From: Thermotoga maritima MSB8
GTDB lineage: Bacteria > Thermotogota > Thermotogae > Thermotogales > Thermotogaceae
Reading direction: 5' to 3'
Assembly: GCF_000008545.1 (NCBI RefSeq)
Contig: NC_000853.1
Location: 1,378,465 to 1,442,464 of the forward strand
Length of the DNA stretch: 64,000 nucleotides
Shown here: piece by piece, positions 43,209 to 53,534 of the stretch
How the letters are laid out: every line of letters starts with the position of its first letter
How positions within the stretch are numbered: position 1 is the first letter of the stretch
Program-made: the position numbers and the translations under genes
Notes under the pieces: generated by a model
Database searches by the model: none
What the model was told of the DNA's origin: nothing
Seen by the model: the letters and a program-made list of their open reading frames with translations, nothing else

Positions 43209-44370
43209 TTATCTCACTCTCCAAGCGCTTTTTTATGATGTTGAATCCTATCTCATCGCATAGGGGGAAGAGAAGCTTCAAAAGCAGATACTCTCCGTCT
43301 TCAGACATCTTCGTTGCCAGGTCGTTTCTCCTCAAGATTTTCAGAAGTTTTCCCAACTCCTCCCTTTTTATACGAACGCAAACTTCAATGAATGGTATCC
43401 CATGTTGAGCTTCTAAAACTTTCAAGCGATTTTTCTCTGTTTCGTAAAAGTCTGCAGGAAACGTTCCATCTTTCAATCTGTATTTCTCGTACTTTTCGAA
43501 CTCGAGTTTTCTCATGACGATGTGGATCCATGTGGCAAGCGCCGTGAGATATTCTTCCACGAGCTCCAGGTTATCTGTTGCGGTCTCCTCCACAGTTATT
43601 ACCCCGAGGATGTTTTCTCCGTCACCTATCCTAACCGCCAGCCAAGGTTCATTCGATGACTTCACCTGATCTACAACATCCAGTATTCTGCCTACTCCCT
43701 CCTGTAGCGCTTTATCCACTACCAGAGAGACACCTTTTTTGAGAGAAAAACCCAGTTCAGGTCTTCCAATTCCCGCCGCCAACCGTAAAAAACCGTCCTT
43801 GTATCTGTACACATACATTCTCTTTACATCGAAGTATTCCGAGACTATTTCCACAAACCTCTGTGCGAACTTCTCGAAGTCCTCGGTAAAAATTTCCCTG
43901 AGTTCTATCAACAAGGAACTGATTCCCGTCGATTCGTAGAAGAGTTTTTGTTCCAACGAATTGATCTGCTTCTTAAGTTTTCGAACTTCTTCTTCCAGTC
44001 TTGAGACATCCTCATTTCTGTAAGCAAGTTCAAGGGATAATCGTTCCATGTTCTTTACCCTAACTTCGTTTATCAGTGAGAGCACTGTGGAAATAACGAG
44101 CATAATGGAATTTGCGAGTGCAAAATCACTGGAGAAGTTCAAACCTTCCTCACTCAAAAATTTTGAAACCACTATGAAAGTGAAGAAAAGAATTGAACTG
44201 AACACATGAACGACTAGATCGTACCTGACACAGAAAATGAGAAGAGGAATCCAGTAAAAATTCAAAAAAGACTCTTTGAAAACGTCGGTTTTGTATAAAT
44301 AATCGAACAGAAAAACAATACCATAGGAAATTAGAACTTCAACGAACCAGCTCTTCTTTCTCGGTTTCAT
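43174..44370 (-). CDS. pelD: PelD-like c-di-GMP receptor
   Basis: A 398-aa inner-membrane protein: four hydrophobic segments (residues 10-100), a coiled coil (about 105-145), a GAF domain (about 155-290), and a degenerate GGDEF domain (about 300-390). In the last, R347-R-N-D350 lies exactly where the RxxD c-di-GMP inhibitory site sits, and the GGDEF motif is replaced by SEDGEY, so it should bind but not make c-di-GMP, as PelD does. It is in a minus-strand run pelA-pelG-pelD-pelE with 4-nt overlap to pelG. Confidence 0.82.
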   Translation of the reverse strand: MKPRKKSWFVEVLISYGIVFLFDYLYKTDVFKESFLNFYWIPLLIFCVRYDLVVHVFSSILFFTFIVVSKFLSEEGLNFSSDFALANSIMLVISTVLSLINEVRVKNMERLSLELAYRNEDVSRLEEEVRKLKKQINSLEQKLFYESTGISSLLIELREIFTEDFEKFAQRFVEIVSEYFDVKRMYVYRYKDGFLRLAAGIGRPELGFSLKKGVSLVVDKALQEGVGRILDVVDQVKSSNEPWLAVRIGDGENILGVITVEETATDNLELVEEYLTALATWIHIVMRKLEFEKYEKYRLKDGTFPADFYETEKNRLKVLEAQHGIPFIEVCVRIKREELGKLLKILRRNDLATKMSEDGEYLLLKLLFPLCDEIGFNIIKKRLESEISEVEIVDCESH

Positions 44371-45743
44371 CGAATCATCTCCTTTGGTTTCCAGGAAGTT
44401 TTCTTTACTTTTTCCAGGCCGAGTGGTTGCTTTGTGTAAACCTCGTAGAGAAAATCTTTCGACTTGAACCTCAAAAGAAGGTAGAGAAAACCTCCAGAAA
44501 AAGCCACAGCGAAACTAAGACCCGGTATATTTTCTATGAAAAAAACAGACAGGATCATGTTAGAAGTCAAAACAAGAGCAGTTCCCTCCAGGGCAATACC
44601 GTAATACTCAAAATGAAGCGACGCAACAAGCAGGGACATAAAGGCTATGTTCATACTAACTCCAACAACATCCCAGACGAAAATTCTGTTGAAACTTTCA
44701 GAAAGGTTGAACCATAATCTGAGAGAATCTCTGAGAAGGAAACAGGAAATCATCGCTACCATGTTCAGCGCAAACATATTGGAAAAAGCGTGTCGCAATG
44801 AAAGTGAAAGCTTTTTCAGATTCTCACTTATAACGCGCATCGGTTTATCGCTCACTATTGATTGCATGAGACCTTTGTAATTTCTTTGAAAGACAGTTTC
44901 CATACTTAGATTGAACACCACCAGACTCGGTATGAAAAACAGACTCGCCATGAACTTCGGTATGTCGTATTCTGGAGACATGAAAAATCCAGGTGCGATT
45001 TCAATCCCTTTTACTTTCCAAGCAATAAAGTTGTCGATCCAGATCGAAAGATAATAAAAGTATCCGATAAACAGGAGCTGAGGATGCTTTCTTGTTAGCA
45101 GAAGAAAATCAAATCCTATTCGGATCGAGCTTCTCAAATAGCTAAGAATGAGAAAATTCAGCATGAAGATTATCAGACCTATTCCAATGTCCAGTGTCAA
45201 AAGAAGCTTCTCTTCCATTGAAATGTCCCAGAAACGCGCAAGGAGAACAGAAACCACGATGCCACCTGCAAAAGCCAAAACTGCAAGCGATTCTTTCTCC
45301 GTTACAGAAGCAAACTGCATCAAAATCCAGACAAGCGAAAAGCCAACAAAAGTGTAACAGGCAAGGATCTTTTGAACCAGAGAATATTGATTGTTCACGG
45401 CAAAAAATATCAATCCGATCACAAGCGAAACAGAAAAAACCAGTAATACAGCACCTATATAGCTCTCATAGATCTTTCTCTGATCCCTTGAATAGATACA
45501 ATTTGCTAGAAATCTGGAAATGAGAAAAGACATACCACCAGCGATTATCATTGAAAAGATGAGAGAATAACTCAACACACTGAGAAAGAAGGGAGAAGGT
45601 GAGAACCACCTGGACGACCATATGATGTAAAATAAAACCACCAACCACGGTGCAAAGTATACAAACGTCGAATAGAAAAATGCGAGCACATCCGAAAAAA
45701 GGTTGTTTCTTGAAAACAGAAGGTCAAAGCTCTTACCTGCCAT
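44367..45743 (-). CDS. pelG: PelG-like polysaccharide flippase
   Basis: A 458-aa polytopic protein with about 12 hydrophobic segments, the size and topology of PelG, a MOP-superfamily transporter thought to move Pel across the inner membrane. Recognisable PelG-type features include the N-terminal SFDLLFSRNNLFSDVLAFFYSTFVYFAPWL and LLFIGYFYYLSIWIDNFIAWK. It overlaps the upstream deacetylase by 11 nt and pelD by 4 nt. Confidence 0.82.
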   Translation of the reverse strand: MAGKSFDLLFSRNNLFSDVLAFFYSTFVYFAPWLVVLFYIIWSSRWFSPSPFFLSVLSYSLIFSMIIAGGMSFLISRFLANCIYSRDQRKIYESYIGAVLLVFSVSLVIGLIFFAVNNQYSLVQKILACYTFVGFSLVWILMQFASVTEKESLAVLAFAGGIVVSVLLARFWDISMEEKLLLTLDIGIGLIIFMLNFLILSYLRSSIRIGFDFLLLTRKHPQLLFIGYFYYLSIWIDNFIAWKVKGIEIAPGFFMSPEYDIPKFMASLFFIPSLVVFNLSMETVFQRNYKGLMQSIVSDKPMRVISENLKKLSLSLRHAFSNMFALNMVAMISCFLLRDSLRLWFNLSESFNRIFVWDVVGVSMNIAFMSLLVASLHFEYYGIALEGTALVLTSNMILSVFFIENIPGLSFAVAFSGGFLYLLLRFKSKDFLYEVYTKQPLGLEKVKKTSWKPKEMIR

Positions 45744-47883
45744 CCTCTATTACCTCCGAGATCTCCATTTTGTATTCCCTCATCTCCACCACGCAAAGAT
45801 CTTTATCTCTGAACAGGATCACCCCACCATGTACGTTCACATCGCCTTTAGCTTTCAAAAAGAAATACCGGGGAAGTTCAGCTGTTCTCGGAAGAACAAT
45901 CACTATTTTTTTGTCATGATACAAAATTCTTGGCTTGTTTTCAAAATAATCTTTGAAAGTGTTGTATAGTTCCTTTGAATCCATATTTCTAAGCCAGGGA
46001 TAATTTTCCTTCATGATTCGGAAGAAAGACCTGAGTTGATCAAACATCTCATTCCAACTGTACCTTTCTGGATTTCTGTCAAGACTTATGACATCGTCTG
46101 GATGAGAAAAGTGATGATAGGTTCCAAGATTCAAAAGGGTAGACACCGTTTCCATGAGAAGTCTCTGAAGAGGGTAGCAACCGCTCGTTGTTCTTGGGAG
46201 TATCAACGCATCATCCAGCAAGGTGAACTCTCCTGTACTGTCTTTTAGTGAATACGCCGTACCTATCACCTTTATCGTTGGAAATACACTTTTGAGAACT
46301 TCTATCCCCGCCTGATCTATTTCGTTGTTTGGAGCCACAAAAGCTACAGGTTCATAACTTGATGACAACTGACTAAGAAAAATTCTCAAAGACTTATATG
46401 CTTTTCCAAGTTCTTCTAAATCCCAATTCTCTGATTTCGGTGGCACATGATTGTAACCATGAATCCCTGTATCCACCCTTTCGTCTTCGATGAGGTTCTT
46501 CAAAACCTTAAGGGAACTATCCTTTTCAAGGAACTCAAAAAAGCCGTTGTAATCTGTCTTCTGCTCGTAACTCGTTACAAGAGCGGTGATGGGTTTTATA
46601 GAAAAATCCTCACAAAGTTCTTTCATATCACGCCACCAGATTTTATAATAGAAGATTTCATCGGTTGTACCTAAAATATCGTATTCGATACCATATGCAG
46701 GAAGTGGAAAATCGTCAAGAAAGACGGAAAAAGCGTTTACCATAGGAGATATCACAAAATCGGACGCTTCGAGAAACTCGTTGAATAGAATGCCTCTCGA
46801 CCACTTTTCCAAAAGATCCTCAGGGAAAAAGACGAAAGCACCCTTTTCCCTCTTCTCCATCCAAGAAACAGGTGTCCCGCTAATTGTTATGAATGCTTTC
46901 GCGTTCTCGGGTGCTGGGATGTAGCCCACTTTTCTCTCACCAACGGTGATATCTTGAGGAATGTACAGATTCTCTTTTTCCAGAACAACTTCTCCCTGAA
47001 TGTAATGCGTTCCACTTCCCACCAGTATTACAACACCGCCGTTCTCTAAGTAGGATTTTATTTCCTTTTCTTCCAAAAAGGATACGTCCGGAATCACGAT
47101 TGCTCTGTATTTTTGAAGAACACCAGATCGAGAACTATCAACTTCAAAGAGGGCATACTCAAACATCTTCCTTATGTGATGATTTTCATCGAGCATCAGC
47201 ACTTTGTTTTCACGATAACCGCCGACAATATCCATGACAATTTTTCTTAAATCAACAACAGGTTCACCGTTCTCATTGAAAGCGTGATCGAAAAGCGCCA
47301 TGCCGCCAAAAGGTCCGTAGAAGATTACCGGATGCTTTCCTTTCTTCGTAACAGCGTACGACACTATTTTGACATTCGAAGAAAACACTTCGAAACCATC
47401 GAATGCTTTTTTAACGGGAAATGAGGGAAGTTTTATGAGATATCCATCTTCGATCTCGTAGCTAAAAACCGTCTCCTGTCGCCAACCGTATCTGAAAGAC
47501 ACACCCAAAAGGTTCAGAAGAGTGTTTATATCGCTCAGAGAGGGATTGTCCCCAGAAGAATCTTCGAACGCCCCCAGATTGTTTATGATGAACAGCTTGC
47601 CTCCATTCAAAAGAAAATCAACCAGTTTTTTCAAATATTTCTTCGCACCGGGCATCGAGGAAGAATAGTAACAGGTAATGACGAAATCGTAGTCCTCAAA
47701 ATCGGGCAGTGATTTTTCCACGTCTACAAACTCGTAATCCTCCCCCAGAACTTCCGGCTCCGGAGCTAACCATGAAAGGATATTGTAACCATAGCCTCCT
47801 TCAGAACCTTTGTAGAGGAGGAGAGTCTTAGAAAAGAAGGGGAACGCAAGCAGAACAAGAATCAAAAGGAGGAATTTTCTCAT
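45733..47883 (-). CDS. Secreted DUF2194/PelA-type polysaccharide deacetylase
   Basis: About 716 aa with a signal peptide (MRKFLLLILVLLAFPFFSKT). The N-terminal half (about 20-370) is a reductase/GATase-like alpha/beta region; the C-terminal half carries a carbohydrate-esterase pattern: FSVFLDDFPLPAYG (metal Asp), TGIHGYNHVPP (His motif) and HHFSHPDDV. This matches the PelA deacetylase module of Gram-positive type pel clusters, where the hydrolase is a separate gene, as here. The start is ATG 47883, with GAGGTG 5 nt upstream inside the opposite gene. Confidence 0.75.
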   Translation of the reverse strand: MRKFLLLILVLLAFPFFSKTLLLYKGSEGGYGYNILSWLAPEPEVLGEDYEFVDVEKSLPDFEDYDFVITCYYSSSMPGAKKYLKKLVDFLLNGGKLFIINNLGAFEDSSGDNPSLSDINTLLNLLGVSFRYGWRQETVFSYEIEDGYLIKLPSFPVKKAFDGFEVFSSNVKIVSYAVTKKGKHPVIFYGPFGGMALFDHAFNENGEPVVDLRKIVMDIVGGYRENKVLMLDENHHIRKMFEYALFEVDSSRSGVLQKYRAIVIPDVSFLEEKEIKSYLENGGVVILVGSGTHYIQGEVVLEKENLYIPQDITVGERKVGYIPAPENAKAFITISGTPVSWMEKREKGAFVFFPEDLLEKWSRGILFNEFLEASDFVISPMVNAFSVFLDDFPLPAYGIEYDILGTTDEIFYYKIWWRDMKELCEDFSIKPITALVTSYEQKTDYNGFFEFLEKDSSLKVLKNLIEDERVDTGIHGYNHVPPKSENWDLEELGKAYKSLRIFLSQLSSSYEPVAFVAPNNEIDQAGIEVLKSVFPTIKVIGTAYSLKDSTGEFTLLDDALILPRTTSGCYPLQRLLMETVSTLLNLGTYHHFSHPDDVISLDRNPERYSWNEMFDQLRSFFRIMKENYPWLRNMDSKELYNTFKDYFENKPRILYHDKKIVIVLPRTAELPRYFFLKAKGDVNVHGGVILFRDKDLCVVEMREYKMEISEVIEDGR

Positions 47884-48855
47884 ATGTCTCACCTCAAAAA
47901 CATTCTGTTCATTATTATAGTATCATTGTTTTTCATTTCCTCCTGCTCAACGGTTATGTCAACAGAGGGATGGTTCATGCCTTTTGACAATTGGCTTTAT
48001 CAACTCCAGAACGCTGATCCCGTGGAGATATCTTCATCCGGCTTTGAAATTGCCGTTATAGATTACTCAAAAGACGGAAGTGAAAGTGGAGAATATTCAC
48101 CTGAAGAGATTAAAATCATGGTAGATGCGGGAGTTGTTCCTGTTGCTTACGTCAACATTGGTCAGGCGGAGGACTATCGCTTTTACTGGAAAGAAAGTTG
48201 GTACACGAACACTCCTGAGTGGTTAGGTGAAGAAGATCCTGCTTGGCCAGGGAACTATTTTGTCAAATACTGGTACAATGAATGGAAAGAAATCGTGTTT
48301 TCATACCTCGATAGAGTCATCGATCAGGGATTCAAGGGAATCTACTTAGATAGGATCGATTCTTTTGAATACTGGGCTCAAGAAGGTGTTATTTCAAGAC
48401 GAAGTGCTGCCAGAAAAATGATAAATTTCGTGCTGGAAATTGCTGAATACGTCAGAGAGAGAAAACCAGACATGCTGATAATACCTCAAAACGGTGAGAA
48501 CATTCTCGATTTCGATGATGGCCAGCTTGCCTCGACTGTTTCGGGATGGGCTGTTGAGAACCTGTTTTATTTGAAAACAATCCCTCTTGAAGAAAACGAG
48601 ACAAAGAGTAGATTGGAATACCTCATTAGATTGAATCGAAAGGGAAAATTCATTCTCTCTGTTGATTACGTCGATGACGGTTCTGATTCTTTTGAAAACA
48701 TAAGCCGGATTCTGGATTACTACGAGAAGGCCAAAAGAAATGGATGTATACCGTACGCTGCTCGATCCGACTTGGAACTCGACGAAATGAATGTGATAGA
48801 GGGAATACAACCGCCAGAGGCATTGAAAGATTATGAGAGTAGGACTTATCGCTGA
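47884..48855 (+). CDS. GH114-family secreted glycoside hydrolase (lipoprotein)
   Basis: A 323-aa TIM-barrel protein of the GH114 / TM1410-like family (T. maritima TM1410 has a structural-genomics structure, from memory). It has a lipoprotein signal ending in LFFISSCS, then WFMPFDNWLYQLQNAD, AVIDYSKDG, VPVAYVNIGQAEDYR and GFKGIYLDRIDSFEYW, the conserved acidic sites of the family. In Pel systems this domain is the hydrolase half of PelA. Its ATG abuts the divergent deacetylase ATG (CATATG), leaving no intergenic DNA. The end overlaps the chimeric ORF by 23 nt. Confidence 0.88.
   Translation: MSHLKNILFIIIVSLFFISSCSTVMSTEGWFMPFDNWLYQLQNADPVEISSSGFEIAVIDYSKDGSESGEYSPEEIKIMVDAGVVPVAYVNIGQAEDYRFYWKESWYTNTPEWLGEEDPAWPGNYFVKYWYNEWKEIVFSYLDRVIDQGFKGIYLDRIDSFEYWAQEGVISRRSAARKMINFVLEIAEYVRERKPDMLIIPQNGENILDFDDGQLASTVSGWAVENLFYLKTIPLEENETKSRLEYLIRLNRKGKFILSVDYVDDGSDSFENISRILDYYEKAKRNGCIPYAARSDLELDEMNVIEGIQPPEALKDYESRTYR
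47914..47919 (-). promoter_or_regulatory. Possible -10 of the pelA-like operon inside the GH114 gene
   Basis: The minus strand has TATAAT at 47914-47919, placing +1 about 24 nt before the deacetylase start and within the signal-peptide codons of the opposite GH114 gene. There is no convincing -35. Confidence 0.45.
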
Positions 48856-49570
48856 GGGTACCTATCCTTATATTACAGGGGGAGTATCGAGCTGGATTCA
48901 AACTCTTATTTCTAATCTTCCTGAGTTTGAATTTGAAATTTATCACCTCCGCCCCGATTCGAAGAAACGAGAGGTTAGATACAAAATACCAAAAAACGTT
49001 GTTCGTATACATGAAGTGAATATCTTTGGAGATTTTGACCCTGAAATACCTGAAGAAGCTAACCTTTCGGCACTTACCGAAATAACAAAGGCTATTGTTC
49101 TCTCCCCAAAAAACGTTCTGGTCTTCATAGACACAAAGAACAGATCTGACAGATTTGAAAGGCAAAGGAAAGACTCTCCCTCGAGAGAGAATCCATTAGA
49201 AGCACAAATCGTAAAAGAGGTTGTGGAAAAGCTTCTCTCTATGGGGGTGAAGGAGGATTGGATCGGGATCATCACTCCCTACGATGATCAGGTGAATCTC
49301 ATAAGGGAGTTGATCGAAGCGAAAGTAGAAGTACACAGTGTGGATGGTTTTCAGGGAAGGGAAAAAGAGGTCATCATCATCTCATTTGTGCGTTCAAACA
49401 AAAACGGTGAAATAGGGTTCCTCGAAGATCTGAGAAGACTCAACGTCTCACTCACACGGGCGAAAAGAAAACTGATAGCAACGGGAGATTCGAGCACGCT
49501 CTCTGTCCATCCAACTTACAGAAGATTTGTAGAGTTTGTGAAAAAGAAGGGAACTTACGTGATCTTTTGA
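48833..49570 (+). pseudogene. Chimeric ORF: PelF N-terminus fused in frame to an SF1 helicase C-terminus
   Basis: A 245-aa open frame made of two unrelated pieces. Residues 1 to about 88 resemble the start of PelF (LIAEGTYPYITGGVSSWIQTL; EFEFEIYHLRP; VNIFGDF), about 55-60% alike by eye to pelF at 41033. Residues from about 93 to 245 are the last domain of a UPF1/IGHMBP2-like SF1 helicase (VLVFIDTKNRSDRF; IGIITPYDDQVNLI; VDGFQGREKEVIIISFVRSN; RRLNVSLTRAKRKLIATGD). Neither part has its catalytic half. The join (near 49095-49115) looks like a deletion or recombination junction; function is doubtful. Confidence 0.8.
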
Positions 49571-49595
49571 TCTGAGAGTCTATAACAAAAACATT

Positions 49596-49623
49596 CCCCC
49601 ACTCATGTGGGGGTTATTTTTTT
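49596..49623 (+). terminator. Terminator after the chimeric ORF
   Basis: CCCCCAC/GTGGGGG (49596-49602 with 49607-49613, loop TCAT) is followed by TTATTTTTTT. The T run merges into the first, degenerate CRISPR repeat. Confidence 0.92.
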
Positions 49624-49779
49624 CGTACATCTAAGGAAGTATTGAAACATCTTGTGATGCCGGCGATGGGAAAGCCGAAAAACAGTTTCCATACCTCTAA
49701 GGAATTATTGAAACCGAGCTTGTAGCAGACTACACTATTAAGAAGATGGGTTTCCATACCTCTAAGGAATTATTGAAAC
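49619..49779 (-). CRISPR. Three-repeat CRISPR array, probably read leftward
   Basis: Three 30-nt repeats: 49619-49648 (degenerate, 5 mismatches), 49685-49714 and 49750-49779 (identical; plus strand begins GTTTCCATAC and ends ATTGAAAC). The two spacers are 36 and 35 nt. The repeat is of the Thermotoga type. The worn repeat at the left end and a promoter pointing in from the right (49799-49827) suggest the leader is on the right and transcription is on the minus strand; the ATTGAAAC end would by itself suggest the opposite. No cas genes are in the window. Confidence 0.93.
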
Positions 49780-50116
49780 CCCATTGAGTTCAGGAGAATT
49801 TATACCACAAACACACTCTGAAAGCAAGATGTTTTTTGAACTTCCATATTCTCTCTTTCCATAAACCATTCTAACACACAAGAGAGCACCTTCAAGTACT
49901 GTTTGGAAAAATGGAATAATTGCATAGTTCAACAACGAAAGAACACAAGCAAAAAACAGAAGATAAATTATATCAACCTACGTCGGGGCATTTTGGGGTG
50001 TTTCTGGTAAAAATCGATTAGTTCTATGTTTCACAAATAGATGAAAGAAGGTATTCCTCAATGTGTTAGAAATTAACTGTTAACTTCCTGAATTCAAAGC
50101 ACTTACATGTCATCGA
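49780..50116. other. AT-rich gene-free stretch, candidate CRISPR leader
   Basis: About 337 nt with no supported gene. On the minus strand TTGCTT (49822-49827), a 17-nt spacer and TATAAA (49799-49804) form a promoter that would start transcription about 12 nt before the first intact repeat. The rest is AT-rich without clear repeats. Confidence 0.5.
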
Positions 50117-52421
<2,305 letters not shown>

Positions 52422-52450
52422 TTCGATCCCTCCCTCTAAAAAAATTAACG

Positions 52451-52468
52451 GCTCCCCTGAGGGAGCCT
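52451..52468 (-). terminator. Terminator of tRNA-Val(CAC)
   Basis: The minus strand has GGCTCCCTCAGGGGAGCC followed by GTTAATTTTTTT, 4 nt after the encoded CCA. Confidence 0.88.
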
Positions 52469-52471
52469 GCT

Positions 52472-52546
52472 GGTGGGTGCGGCAGGATTCGAACCTGCGA
52501 CCTCTTCCTCGTGAGGGAAGCGCTCTCCCCCTGAGCTACGCACCCA
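52472..52546 (-). tRNA. tRNA-Val (anticodon CAC)
   Basis: A 75-nt tRNA with encoded CCA. The acceptor is GGGTGCG/CGCACCC and the anticodon loop CTCACGA gives CAC. TTGACA at 52581-52586 (minus strand) is a plausible -35, about 17 nt from a weak TAAATC. It is a near copy of tRNA-Val(GAC). Confidence 0.97.
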
Positions 52547-52577
52547 TCCGTTTATGGATTTTACAACAAAATCTCCA

Positions 52578-53534
52578 TCATGTCAAAATACCCTTTATGA
52601 TCATTTCGGTCGCTTCCTCTTCTGTAAGGCCTTTGGCCATGAGTGTTTCAAGCTGTTTCGCGTTCACCCTTCCTATGGAAGCCTCGTGGGTTAGCTCAGA
52701 AGAATCGTTCTTCACAACCAGCACAGGAAGAGCTCTCACGTCCACTCCATCTCCCTTTGCGATCTCAAGACATTCCACGTGGCCTCTCGTGTGCGGCGCG
52801 TTCCCGTAAACCTCGTTCACCACAGAAACTTTCGCTCTGTCGATTGCAACTGCGTTCGTTTTGGCGAGTCCCCTCGCTCCCATTCCGTTCAGTCTCAGGA
52901 TCTCCTTCACTTCCACATCGTCGTCTTCAACGGCCTTTACTTTCGTGTAGAGTTCTCCAACGGCATCTTTCTCAAGTGAAGCATCCATGAAGACCCTCAG
53001 CGTTCCTATTCTTGTTTTCACGAGAGTGAAGGTGTTTCGGTAAACCGCTCTTTCTCCAACTCTTGCTATCGATCTGGTGATCAGATTTATAGAACCCGTT
53101 TCACTGTGCGTGTGCTCGTCGTGGTACTCCATCCACGCTCCTTCTTCCAGTTCCACGTTCATCAAGGCGTCGTGTGTGAAATCTTCGGTCCACGGAAAAA
53201 CACAGTGTGCCACAAAGATCGCTTTCGCGTTTTTCTCGAGCCTTATATTGAACACAACACGTTGCAGTCCTTTCTTTTCTAAGTACCCCGTACACACGTG
53301 GACGGGATACTCCACCACCACACCTTCTTTTATCCTCATGTCCACCTGAACACCGTTCTCTATCCTGTAGGGAGTGAGTTCTACTCCCTCCACACCGTTG
53401 AGTCCTATGACCTTGTCACCGCTTATTATGATGGAGGCTATCCTCCTGTCGAGGAACTTCGAAACGTCTCCCCCTGCCTTTTCGTAGGCCTTTGCCAGTG
53501 CTTCGAATTCTCTTCTGTAGTCTTTTACGATCAT
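52578..53534 (-). CDS. SufB/SufD-like scaffold, minimal (SMS-type) form
   Basis: A 318-aa protein of the SufBD family, much shorter than SufB (464 aa). It keeps the core beta-helix and C-terminus (NAPHTRGHVECLEIAKGDGVDVRALPVLVVKNDSSELTHEASIGRVNAKQLETLMAKGLTEEEATEMIIKG) but lacks the N-terminal part. Its sole partner is the SufC-like ATPase upstream, overlapping by 4 nt. Such two-gene pairs are described in archaea and deep-branching bacteria as a minimal SUF-like system; the role here is inferred from that. No cysteine desulfurase is adjacent. Confidence 0.82.
   Translation of the reverse strand: MIVKDYRREFEALAKAYEKAGGDVSKFLDRRIASIIISGDKVIGLNGVEGVELTPYRIENGVQVDMRIKEGVVVEYPVHVCTGYLEKKGLQRVVFNIRLEKNAKAIFVAHCVFPWTEDFTHDALMNVELEEGAWMEYHDEHTHSETGSINLITRSIARVGERAVYRNTFTLVKTRIGTLRVFMDASLEKDAVGELYTKVKAVEDDDVEVKEILRLNGMGARGLAKTNAVAIDRAKVSVVNEVYGNAPHTRGHVECLEIAKGDGVDVRALPVLVVKNDSSELTHEASIGRVNAKQLETLMAKGLTEEEATEMIIKGILT

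Noticed and set aside
49619-49779. Plus-strand transcription of the CRISPR array
   Set aside because: The ATTGAAAC end favours it, but the degenerate repeat and terminator are on the left and a promoter lies on the right; the minus orientation fits better, though not proven.
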